DNA of 13,324 nucleotides, taken from contig DAOWNP010000028.1 of the NCBI GenBank assembly GCA_030642545.1, positions 1-13,324 of the forward strand, in the 5' to 3' direction. This DNA comes from Desulfobacteraceae bacterium. GTDB taxonomy: Bacteria > Desulfobacterota > Desulfobacteria > Desulfobacterales > DAOWNP01. Below, in pieces: positions 1 to 7,035 of this stretch; the first letter of the stretch is position 1, and the number at the start of each line of letters is the position of its first letter. Position numbers and translations under genes: made by a program. The notes beneath the pieces were generated by a model. It did no database searches and was not told the DNA's origin. It was given only the letters and a program-made list of their open reading frames with translations.

Positions 1-969
1 ATCCCATACAGGTCTTGTAGCTTTTTTAAAACGCTCAAGCTCTTCAGGTGTTACTTTAACCTCTTTTATTCCATATTTTATCATTGCTTTGTATGACTTT
101 TCATTACAATCTCTCATTACCTTTTTAAATTTTTTTTCATTTTTTACAAGTAAAGCCTGAATAGCTTCTTTATATTTATCTGGCAGCTTTTCCCATGCAT
201 CGGCTGTCAACACTCCAAGACCAGGAACATATCTGATTGGAAGAGGATTTACATATTTTGTATCAGGATAAAGCTGTGCTCCTACCCACCACATGGACGG
301 CGATATAGCCATATTGGCAATTCCGGTTTTCATTGATGAGACAACTTCCGGTACATTTACAGGGATAGGAGATACTCCAAGTGACTGAAGCATCTTGTTC
401 TCAAGAGGTCCAAACCATGTCAGCATTTTAGCGCCTCTTATGTCCTCTATGGTTTCCATATTTTGTCTGGTAGAGTAGATCTGATCAAAATCAACAGCTG
501 TAATCATAAGAATTTTATAACCCCTTTTTTCAGCTTCTTTTAACAAATGAGGTCTTATTTTATCTGTTACATACTCTACCTCATCAAACGCCCACGCATT
601 AAAAAGAAATGGAAGTTCCAGAACAGAAAGATCAGGGCAAACAGCAGCAGTTATACCACCTGATGCTGTAACAAGTGCACCTTGAAGCTGACCCGTACGC
701 ATTTTTCCGATATAGTCCTCTTCATCCCCCATAACACCACCCCAATATACATCAAAAACAACCTGTCCACCAGTGGCACTTGAAATCTCAGGGAAAAAAA
801 CCTCATCAATATAAGCCATTATAGATATGCCTTTTTGTCCAAGAGTCGCAAATTTCAATACTATTTTCTGATCTTCTTTCTGATCTTCTGCCCATGCTGT
901 ATTAATCAAACAACTAACTGCAAACACAATTAAAAACACTCTTTTAAAAAATAATTCTTTGATTTTCAT
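1..969 (-). CDS. TRAP transporter substrate-binding protein, DctP family (copy 1, C-terminus beyond window)
   Basis: This is a periplasmic solute-binding subunit of a tripartite ATP-independent (TRAP) transporter. It would capture a small, probably organic-acid-like ligand and deliver it to DctQ/DctM-type membrane partners, none of which are in the window. The frame is open from ATG 969 to base 1, giving 323 codons; by comparison with copy 2, about 33 C-terminal residues are missing. Residues 1-27 form a Sec signal peptide (Lys/Arg start, hydrophobic core, TAWA cleavage site). A 12-bp tandem repeat gives EDQKEDQK just after the cleavage site, where copy 2 has one EDQK. Family landmarks are WGGVMGDEEDYIGKMRTGQL, GVSPIPVNVPEVVSSMKTGI and WWVGAQLYPDTKYV. 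The usual KIRxP carboxylate-binding arginine is replaced (AKMLTW). The Shine-Dalgarno AGAGAGG (975-981) lies 5 nt before the ATG. About 85% identical to copy 2. The family is clear; the ligand cannot be predicted. Confidence 0.9.
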   Translation of the reverse strand, partial: MKIKELFFKRVFLIVFAVSCLINTAWAEDQKEDQKIVLKFATLGQKGISIMAYIDEVFFPEISSATGGQVVFDVYWGGVMGDEEDYIGKMRTGQLQGALVTASGGITAAVCPDLSVLELPFLFNAWAFDEVEYVTDKIRPHLLKEAEKRGYKILMITAVDFDQIYSTRQNMETIEDIRGAKMLTWFGPLENKMLQSLGVSPIPVNVPEVVSSMKTGIANMAISPSMWWVGAQLYPDTKYVNPLPIRYVPGLGVLTADAWEKLPDKYKEAIQALLVKNEKKFKKVMRDCNEKSYKAMIKYGIKEVKVTPEELERFKKATRPVWD

Positions 970-1052
970 AAAAGCCTCTCTTAGATACAGTTTTAATTAA
1001 AAATAGTTTGATAGATCAAACATACGTTCCTATTAAACAACATGGTTTAATT
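970..1052 (-). repeat. Duplicated upstream region, copy 1
   Basis: This block immediately upstream of TRAP copy 1 aligns with 2427-2510 upstream of copy 2. I count about 9 mismatches and one 1-nt indel over 84 positions. It contains the ribosome-binding site and the shared string AGGAACGTATRTTTGATC (minus strand). Similarity stops abruptly at about 1052/2510, which marks the 5' edge of the tandem duplication unit. Confidence 0.85.
1006..1021. promoter_or_regulatory. Possible operator palindrome upstream of TRAP copy 1
   Basis: GTTTGATAGATCAAAC is a perfect 7-bp dyad with a 2-nt centre, 37 bp before the ATG at 969. A plausible minus-strand -35-like TTGATC overlaps it. It could be a repressor or activator site. 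The equivalent site in copy 2 keeps only 4 of 7 symmetric pairs, so the two genes may be regulated differently. No regulator gene is nearby. Confidence 0.35.
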
Positions 1053-1070
1053 TAAAATCCTTAAAACTAA

Positions 1071-1226
1071 GGGTTCGCACAAAAATAAGTTGGCAATTTT
1101 AAGCGTTGAGTCACCAGTCTGGCAAGGCGCGAAAGTGCAGGAATATCAAGATATTCCGAGCTTTCGCAACACAGCCAGGCTGGATGCATCGGCACTTAAA
1201 ATGTAAAGTTATTTTTGTGCGAGCCC
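1071..1226. mobile_element. 156-bp palindromic MITE-like element
   Basis: The outer ends GGGTTCGCACAAAAATAA (1071-1088) and TTATTTTTGTGCGAGCCC (1209-1226) are inverted copies with one mismatch in 18. Symmetry continues inward: ATTTTAAG / CTTAAAAT, CCAGTCTGGC / GCCAGGCTGG, CGAAAG / CTTTCG, and GGAATATC / GATATTCC around the centre at 1148-1149. The element is bounded by TAA on both sides (1068-1070 and 1227-1229), consistent with a 3-bp target duplication. It encodes no protein I can recognise and would fold into one long hairpin as RNA or single-stranded DNA. A nonautonomous transposable element or large dispersed palindromic repeat is the simplest reading. No transposase is in the window. 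Confidence 0.7.
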
Positions 1227-1327
1227 TAACAATCTTAATTAATATAGATATCCCCATTCAAAACTACAACTCTACAAATTCATTATTATAAAATAGATAT
1301 TTTACTTATTCAGAATACTTTCAGCAG

Positions 1328-1359
1328 AAAAGACTATCAGCTCACGCTGATAGTCTTTT
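1328..1359 (-). terminator. Rho-independent terminator after TRAP copy 2
   Basis: A perfect 14-bp stem (AAAAGACTATCAGC / GCTGATAGTCTTTT) with a 4-nt loop begins 9 bp after the stop codon at 1368. It carries A and T runs on the two arms, so it could act in both directions. It should isolate copy 2 from copy 1, which therefore needs its own promoter. Confidence 0.88.
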
Positions 1360-1367
1360 CACACCTT

Positions 1368-2426
1368 TTATTCTGCTATAGCATTTACCTGTTTCCCACT
1401 TCTATATTCAGCAAGATAACCTATAACCTCATCTAAAACCTCTCTGGAGTACGATTTACCGGCAAGCTCATCCCATACCGGCCTTGTGGCTTCTTTAAAA
1501 CGCTCAAGCTCTTCAGGTGCTACTTTAACTTCTTTTATTCCATATTTTATCATTGCTTTGTATGACTTTTCATTACAATCTCTTATCACTTCTACAAACT
1601 TTTTTTCACTTTTTACAAGTAAAGCTTCAATAGCGTTTTGATGCTTTCCAGGTATATTATTCCATGCATCCGAAGTCAGCACCAACATACCTGGAACATA
1701 TCTGATTGGAATGGGATTTACATATTTTGTATCAGGATAAAGCTGTGCTCCTACCCACCACAATGACGGCGATATCGCCATATTGGCAATTCCGGTTTTC
1801 ATTGATGAAACAACTTCCGGTACATTTACCGGAATTGGAGATACTCCAAGTGACTGAAGCATCTTGTTCTCAAGAGGTCCAAACCATGTTAAAATTTTAG
1901 CTTTTCTTATGTCCTCTATGGTTTCTATATTTTGTTTAGTAGAGTAGATCTGATCAAAATCAACACCTATAATCACAAGGATTTTATAGCCCCTTTTTTC
2001 AGCTTCTTTTAACAAACGAGATCTGATTTTATCTGTTACATACTCTACCTCATCAAACGCCCACGCATTAAAAAGAAATGGAAGTTCCAAAACAGACAGA
2101 TCAGGACAAACTGCAGATGTTATACCACCAGATGCAGTAACCATAGCTCCCTGAAGCTGACCTGTGCGCATTTTTCCGATATAGTCCTCTTCATCCCCCA
2201 TAACACCACCCCAGTATACATCAAATATTACATTCCCATCAGTAACATTTTTAATTTTTGGCATAAAATCTTCTTCAAGGTAGACCATTATAGATATACC
2301 TTTTTGTCCAAGAGTTGCAAATTTCAATATTGTTTTTTGATCTTCTGACCATGCTGTATTAATTAAACAACTAAGTGCAAAAACAGTTAAAAACACTGTT
2401 TTAAAAAATAATTCTTTGATTTTCAT
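1368..2426 (-). CDS. TRAP transporter substrate-binding protein, DctP family (copy 2)
   Basis: A complete 352-residue periplasmic solute-binding protein of a TRAP transporter, normal in length for the DctP family. Residues 1-27 are a Sec signal peptide ending at TAWS before EDQK. The body shows FATLGQKGISIM, WGGVMGDEEDYIGKMRTGQL, LPFLFNAWAFDEVEYV, GVSPIPVNVPEVVSSMKTGI and WWVGAQLYPDTKYV. At the position where classical DctP proteins carry the ligand-clamping arginine (KIRxP), this one reads AKILTW, as in a divergent TRAP subgroup with tryptophan there. I counted 48 substitutions against copy 1 over 319 residues. These cluster after the signal peptide, around residues 50-70 and in the C-terminal helices, while the central pocket segments are nearly identical. 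The two may therefore bind similar ligands. The Shine-Dalgarno AGAGAGG (2432-2438) is 5 nt from ATG. It is an orphan here, with no dctQ or dctM adjacent, and is followed by a strong terminator. Confidence 0.93.
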   Translation of the reverse strand: MKIKELFFKTVFLTVFALSCLINTAWSEDQKTILKFATLGQKGISIMVYLEEDFMPKIKNVTDGNVIFDVYWGGVMGDEEDYIGKMRTGQLQGAMVTASGGITSAVCPDLSVLELPFLFNAWAFDEVEYVTDKIRSRLLKEAEKRGYKILVIIGVDFDQIYSTKQNIETIEDIRKAKILTWFGPLENKMLQSLGVSPIPVNVPEVVSSMKTGIANMAISPSLWWVGAQLYPDTKYVNPIPIRYVPGMLVLTSDAWNNIPGKHQNAIEALLVKSEKKFVEVIRDCNEKSYKAMIKYGIKEVKVAPEELERFKEATRPVWDELAGKSYSREVLDEVIGYLAEYRSGKQVNAIAE

Positions 2427-2510
2427 AACAACCTCTCTTAACTACAGTTTTAATTTAAAAATAGTTTAACAGATCAAATATACGTTCCTGTTAAATAACA
2501 TGGTTTAATT
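2427..2510 (-). repeat. Duplicated upstream region, copy 2
   Basis: Partner of 970-1052. Gene plus leader were duplicated together, so the leader probably carries the ancestral regulatory signals. The palindrome seen in copy 1 at 1006-1021 is degraded here (2464-2479). Confidence 0.85.
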
Positions 2511-2605
2511 CGAATTTCATAAACTTATAATCCTAATTAATACAAGCATTCAGATATAGATTCTTCCCAGAAGATATGATTTTTTAAAATTAAGTATAGA
2601 TCCTT

Positions 2606-2632
2606 ATTATCTAATAATATAACTATTGTCAA
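2606..2632 (-). promoter_or_regulatory. Candidate sigma-70 promoter for TRAP copy 2
   Basis: On the minus strand a perfect -35 TTGACA (2632-2627) is followed by GATAAT (2611-2606), five of six matches to TATAAT, with a short 15-bp spacer. Transcription would start near 2600 and leave a 5' leader of about 170 nt. Nothing comparable lies upstream of copy 1. The prediction is by eye only. Confidence 0.4.
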
Positions 2633-2817
2633 GTACAATATAACAACATTTCTTTGTACAAAACTACAATAACGTACACAAACATTGTTCATAGCCCTTG
2701 GACATTACAAGAATAGAATCCATGTTCACTGATTTTTATTCATAAAATTGGTGTATAGAATAAATGAGGGTTGATTATTAAGATCTGCAAATGGGTATAT
2801 TCTTTTTTTCCACTTCC

Positions 2818-4353
2818 CTAACTAATAAGGGGACGATTTAACATCTTTTCGTAAAGTGATATATACTTCCTCGCTGTCTTATCATGATTGAAATTTATAG
2901 CAGACTCCTCCATAATACGCTGTATCTGCTTTTTCTTACGATTACCTGACAGCTTAAAAAAATCCATAGCCTGATCAATTGCCCCAAAAAGCCCGGAAGA
3001 ATCAAAAATATTAAACAAAAAACCATTGCCTGTAGATTTTTCTTCATCAAGACAGGAAATAGTATCATGTATTCCACCTGTATCATTAGCTACAGGTAAT
3101 GCACCATAAAGTGCACCTATCATCTGAGGAAGCCCGCAAGGCTCAAAACGAGACGGCATCAAAATAAAATCAGATGCACCATAAGCGAGGTGTGCAAGTT
3201 TTTCGTCAAAATCGCAAACAGCCACTCTTTTATTAAATTTATGAAAATCAACAATATTTTTAAAATGAATCTGATACTCTCCATTTGCCACAAAAACAAC
3301 CTGGAAATTTTCATTCCAGTATTTGGATAGAACGCTGTACAAAATATCAGATAAAAGCTGACACCCTTTTTGAACAGGATCAAGTCTTGATGGCCAAAAA
3401 AACAGAGGCGCGTTTCTGTCTTCTATAAGACCTAAGATCTTTTGAAGAAAAAGCTTGTTTTTCTCTTTACCTGTCACATGAGTTTCAGGGGAATAACTTA
3501 TAAAATTATCTTTTTTTAAAACAGGAGAAAACATAGGGTCAGGTGCATTTAAAATACCACTGGCACATCCTGCATTCCATTTATTTGTAAGCTCACTTTC
3601 AACAGCAGGTTGAATAAAATCATGCATCCCCCGTACAACTTCTTCCAGAAATCTGGGGCTTACAGTATTTACAAAATGAGCACTAAAAATTCCACTGGTA
3701 AGAAAATCTACAGGATTATGGCTGCGGGCTTCCTCATAATTATATGCCATTTTTTTAAAATAAAGATGCTCCCAAAACAATGCTGCATCAACACCACGAT
3801 CTTCTATTTCAGAAAGCATACAGTGTACTGTATGAATATTATGAACAGTAAAAAGACATGGAATTTCTAAAAATCTTGCATAACCAGGCACAAGCCCTGT
3901 CATCCAGTCATTACAGTGAATAAGATCAGGTTTTACCATTGGGATAATATTATTTATAACCTCTCTTTGAAATGCCAGAGAAATTCTTATATTTTCCCAG
4001 CCATAGGCCGAATACACCTCGTTCATATAATAAAAAGCTCTGTCTTCTGCAAGATGGATCCTGTTGTGAGGCATACGTGAAATCAGAGTAGTATGTTCCT
4101 TACTGATCATACTGCCTAAGTGTCCTCCAAATAAAGCCCTGTAATCAGGTAATGCCACATGAACATCTGCACCATGCTCAAAAAGGGTGCTTATAAGAGA
4201 TGCAGAAACATCTGCAAGCCCTCCGGCCTTTACAGAAAGGTAATTTGCAATATTTCCCATACCTGAAGGAAGATAAGTTACCTCTGGTGTAACTATAAGT
4301 ATACGTGGATTACTTTTATTTTTAGACTTAGATTTAAATCTGACTTTAGACAT
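2818..4353 (-). CDS. glgA: Glycogen synthase (ADP-glucose type, GT5)
   Basis: Transfers glucose from a nucleotide sugar, normally ADP-glucose, to the non-reducing end of alpha-1,4-glucan in the cytoplasm. The protein is 511 residues, slightly longer than the ~480 of E. coli GlgA. It shows the N-terminal sugar-nucleotide motif KAGGLADVS (Lys42), IHCNDWMTGLVP (~145-156), FTVHNIH (~168-174), PSRLDPVQKG (~321-330) and the C-terminal signature SRFEPCGLP (401-409, with Glu404 at the catalytic-site position), then TGGIHDT. About 14 extra residues separate VTPEVTY from KAGGLADV, and the usual GIDxxxWNP is replaced by NAPDPMFSP. Both suggest a divergent GlgA branch. I start at ATG 4353. The TTG three bases upstream is only 1 nt from the GGGGG ribosome-binding sequence (4358-4362), whereas the ATG is 4 nt away. 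It is the third and last gene of the operon, 40 bp after glgP. No clear terminator follows. Confidence 0.93.
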   Translation of the reverse strand: MSKVRFKSKSKNKSNPRILIVTPEVTYLPSGMGNIANYLSVKAGGLADVSASLISTLFEHGADVHVALPDYRALFGGHLGSMISKEHTTLISRMPHNRIHLAEDRAFYYMNEVYSAYGWENIRISLAFQREVINNIIPMVKPDLIHCNDWMTGLVPGYARFLEIPCLFTVHNIHTVHCMLSEIEDRGVDAALFWEHLYFKKMAYNYEEARSHNPVDFLTSGIFSAHFVNTVSPRFLEEVVRGMHDFIQPAVESELTNKWNAGCASGILNAPDPMFSPVLKKDNFISYSPETHVTGKEKNKLFLQKILGLIEDRNAPLFFWPSRLDPVQKGCQLLSDILYSVLSKYWNENFQVVFVANGEYQIHFKNIVDFHKFNKRVAVCDFDEKLAHLAYGASDFILMPSRFEPCGLPQMIGALYGALPVANDTGGIHDTISCLDEEKSTGNGFLFNIFDSSGLFGAIDQAMDFFKLSGNRKKKQIQRIMEESAINFNHDKTARKYISLYEKMLNRPLIS

Positions 4354-4393
4354 CAATCCCCCATAGAGACAGAAATATAAACATACATCTCTT

Positions 4394-6943
4394 TTATGCC
4401 CATGTAATAAGCCCTGGCATATACCTTAGCCCTAATTCAGATTTAGGCATTACTCTTGAAGTAAATCCATATCTTCCTGCAAAAATACAATCAACAAAAC
4501 ATGAATACATATATCTGCCATCTCCTAAGTCTTCTTTCACATCCATCTGCTTTGCAAGTATATCAGATAGAGAATCAACATCTTTTAGTCTGCCCATACA
4601 AAGCTCAATATCAACTTCTTCAGGCATAAGCTTACCTAAAGACACAATAGATGTTATACAAAAAGATTCTCCAACCTTAAAAGGTCCTTCTGCTTCCCGC
4701 ACAGGCTGCTCAATACTGATATTTCCCCATAACATAGACATTCTTTTAGAGATCTTAACCATTTCAAGAGCCTCTTTACAATCATTTGATGTAAATTGTT
4801 CAAACCTTTTTTGTGCTGAGCTATAAAATTTTTCTTCATATTTTACTACCATACTATGAGCAGAAAATCTTCCCAGAGCCATTTTTATAGATTCTTTCAT
4901 CATTTTAATCCAGTTTAAGGGAATATCTCCATAATCTCTATCATAAAAACAGGGAATAACATCATTTTCTAAAACATTGTAAAGAGCCTGACTCTCCACA
5001 TCATCCTGGTATACATTATCAGAATATTCCTGCTCTGTACCTATACTCCATCCACAACTATCACTATACCCCTCACACCACCATCCATCAAGAATACTTA
5101 CATTTAAAACTCCATTTGCAGCAGCTTTAATACCAGATGTACCACATGCTTCAAAAGGTCTTCTCGGAGTATTCAACCATACATCAGCTCCCTGCACAAG
5201 CAATCTTGCGATATTGATATCATAATCTTCTATAAACACAATTCTATTTTTGAATTCAGGAACCTTTGACACCTCAACAATACGACGAATAAGTTCTTTT
5301 CCTGCATCATCTTTTGGATGAGCTTTTCCGGCAAAAATAAACTGAACAGGATACTCTTTAGAACAGACCATATTTTTAAATCTTTCAAAATCACGTAAAA
5401 TAAGATCAGCTCTTTTATAAGTTGCAAATCTTCTCGCAAAGCCAATAGTTAAAATATCCGGGTCCAAAACAGATTCTACCTGTTTCATAAGAGATTTTGG
5501 AGCATTTTCTTTGGTATAATTTTTAAGTATTATATTCCTGTATGCTCTTACAAGACGAGACCTGCTCATATCTCTTGCACGCCACAACTCTTCATCATAA
5601 ATCTGATCTATACAATTTATTACTTTTAAATCAGAAGATTTAGCATACCAGTCAGGCCCCAAATATCTTTCAAATAAAATAGCATTTTCAATAGATACCC
5701 ATGAAGTCATGTGCACTCCATTTGTTATATAACCTATAGGCACTTCCTCTTCCGGCAGATCAGGCCATATAAATGCCCACATTTTTCTTGCAACCTTGCC
5801 ATGAAGCATACTTACCCCATTGCATTCCTTTGCTATTTTTATACCCAAAACAAACATGGATAGAAGATTATCATGCTCTGATCCTGCAACTACTCCCCAT
5901 GAAAATATTTCTTCTGCTGAAACATCAAGCCTCTTTTCAAAATTTTTTAAATAAGGCAGCACAAGATCTTTGGTAAATTCATCATGCCCTGCTGCTACCG
6001 GAGTATGTGTAGTAAAAACATTAGAACATCTAACTATCTCTTTTGCTGTTCCACAATCAACAGAATATTTCTCCATTATCTGGGCAATTCTTTCAATACT
6101 TAAAAAAGAGCAATGCCCTTCATTCATATGACAAACAGAGGGAAATATTCCTAAAAGAGCAAGTGCCCTCATCCCTCCTATCCCAAGAAGTATTTCCTGA
6201 GCAAGTCTTATTTCAGAACTCGCCTGGTAAAGCCGTGCTGTTATCTGCCTCACCTTTTCACTATTTCCTGCAAGATTTGTATCTAACAGATACAGCTTAA
6301 TACGCCCTACCTTAACCTCCCACACAACAACATTAATATCCTCATTAGCCCCTTTTATTACAAACCTGATCTCTTTCCCTGATGAATCCTTTGCCCGTAC
6401 AACAGGAATATGAAATATATCTGTCTCAGGATATGCTTCCTGCTGCCATCCATCATGATTTAAGATTTGATGAAAATATCCAAATCTGTATAAAAGCCCT
6501 ACACCTACCATAGGAAGCTTAAGGTCTGATGCCGCCTTAAGATGATCTCCGGCAAGAACTCCAAGTCCGCCTGCAAAAAGGGGCAGACTTTCATGTATAC
6601 CAAATTCCATTGAAAAGTACGCAATGGAATTTTTATATATGTTAAAAGAATCAGACTCAGAGATCTCACTTAGAACCTGTCTGTCAAACAATCTCTCAAC
6701 TCTGTTCAGATGACCTAAATAACCTTCATCACAGGAGAGTTCTTCAAGCCTTTTTTGGGACAAGAGTGTTAAAAAAAGCATAGGATTATGTCCTGATTTT
6801 TCCCAAAGCCTGGGATTTATTCTTCTAAAAAGTTCTACAGCATCAATACGCCAGCTCCACCATAAATTCCTCAAAAGTTTTTCTAAAAAAGCCAGCTTTT
6901 CTGGTACTTTTGGAAAGACCTGAAACATTTGAATACTATTCAT
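4394..6943 (-). CDS. glgP: Alpha-glucan (glycogen) phosphorylase, GT35, with N-terminal DUF3417
   Basis: A PLP-dependent cytoplasmic enzyme that releases glucose-1-phosphate from glycogen non-reducing ends. With ATG 6943 it has 849 residues, matching the short alpha-glucan phosphorylase family. An N-terminal DUF3417 segment (~10-90, LRNLWWSWRIDAVELF) is followed by the phosphorylase core: AYFSMEFGIHESLPLFAGGL (~108-127), LAGDHLKAASDLKLPMVGVG, MNEGH, FTTHTPVAAGHDEF, YITNGVH and GFARRFATYKRAD. The PLP-lysine motif is GTSGIKAAANG, with Lys606 the Schiff-base residue. The open frame extends upstream to 7102, but that start would overlap the preceding gene and adds 53 residues unlike this family. 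GGGGG (6953-6957) sits 9 nt before ATG 6943, so I prefer that start; ATG 6952 is an in-frame alternative touching the same GGGGG. It is the middle gene of the operon, 92 bp after the debranching enzyme. A TTGACA at 7000-7005 has no good -10 partner. Confidence 0.92.
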   Translation of the reverse strand: MNSIQMFQVFPKVPEKLAFLEKLLRNLWWSWRIDAVELFRRINPRLWEKSGHNPMLFLTLLSQKRLEELSCDEGYLGHLNRVERLFDRQVLSEISESDSFNIYKNSIAYFSMEFGIHESLPLFAGGLGVLAGDHLKAASDLKLPMVGVGLLYRFGYFHQILNHDGWQQEAYPETDIFHIPVVRAKDSSGKEIRFVIKGANEDINVVVWEVKVGRIKLYLLDTNLAGNSEKVRQITARLYQASSEIRLAQEILLGIGGMRALALLGIFPSVCHMNEGHCSFLSIERIAQIMEKYSVDCGTAKEIVRCSNVFTTHTPVAAGHDEFTKDLVLPYLKNFEKRLDVSAEEIFSWGVVAGSEHDNLLSMFVLGIKIAKECNGVSMLHGKVARKMWAFIWPDLPEEEVPIGYITNGVHMTSWVSIENAILFERYLGPDWYAKSSDLKVINCIDQIYDEELWRARDMSRSRLVRAYRNIILKNYTKENAPKSLMKQVESVLDPDILTIGFARRFATYKRADLILRDFERFKNMVCSKEYPVQFIFAGKAHPKDDAGKELIRRIVEVSKVPEFKNRIVFIEDYDINIARLLVQGADVWLNTPRRPFEACGTSGIKAAANGVLNVSILDGWWCEGYSDSCGWSIGTEQEYSDNVYQDDVESQALYNVLENDVIPCFYDRDYGDIPLNWIKMMKESIKMALGRFSAHSMVVKYEEKFYSSAQKRFEQFTSNDCKEALEMVKISKRMSMLWGNISIEQPVREAEGPFKVGESFCITSIVSLGKLMPEEVDIELCMGRLKDVDSLSDILAKQMDVKEDLGDGRYMYSCFVDCIFAGRYGFTSRVMPKSELGLRYMPGLITWA

Positions 6944-7035
6944 AAAAAACATCCCCCAAAAAAATGTTAAAAAAATAAATTCACTATACTTTAAAGGACT
7001 GTCAACACAAACAGATGAGAATCTCCCTGTAACGC

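Larger units (their letters stand above)
970..1367. other. Intergenic region between the two TRAP binding-protein genes
   Basis: Four things are recognisable in this 398-bp gap. Bases 970-1052 duplicate the upstream DNA of copy 2. Bases 1071-1226 are a palindromic element. Bases 1227-1327 are unassigned AT-rich DNA containing a perfect minus-strand TATAAT (1285-1290) without a convincing -35. Bases 1328-1359 form the terminator of copy 2. A 61-codon plus-strand open frame starting inside the palindrome has no coding character. Confidence 0.8.
2427..2817. other. Intergenic region between glgA and TRAP copy 2
   Basis: In this 391-bp AT-rich gap the 84 bp next to the TRAP gene are the duplicated leader and 2606-2632 is a candidate promoter. 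An inverted GTACAA / TTGTAC pair (2633-2638 and 2654-2659) lies just upstream of it. I see no gene, and no clear hairpin-plus-T-run terminator after glgA. Confidence 0.7.

Noticed and set aside
1014..1035. Sigma-54-like string GGAACG...TTTG in the TRAP leaders (minus strand)
   Set aside because: Spacing is close to GG-N10-GC, but the -12 element reads TG instead of GC in both copies, so I do not call a sigma-54 promoter.
1106..1291. Plus-strand 61-codon open frame
   Set aside because: It begins inside the palindromic element, has no ribosome-binding site and no protein-like pattern; the palindrome explains the sequence.
970..1367. CRISPR array or tRNA in the intergenic regions
   Set aside because: No regularly spaced direct repeats and no cloverleaf-like sequence were seen in any gap.
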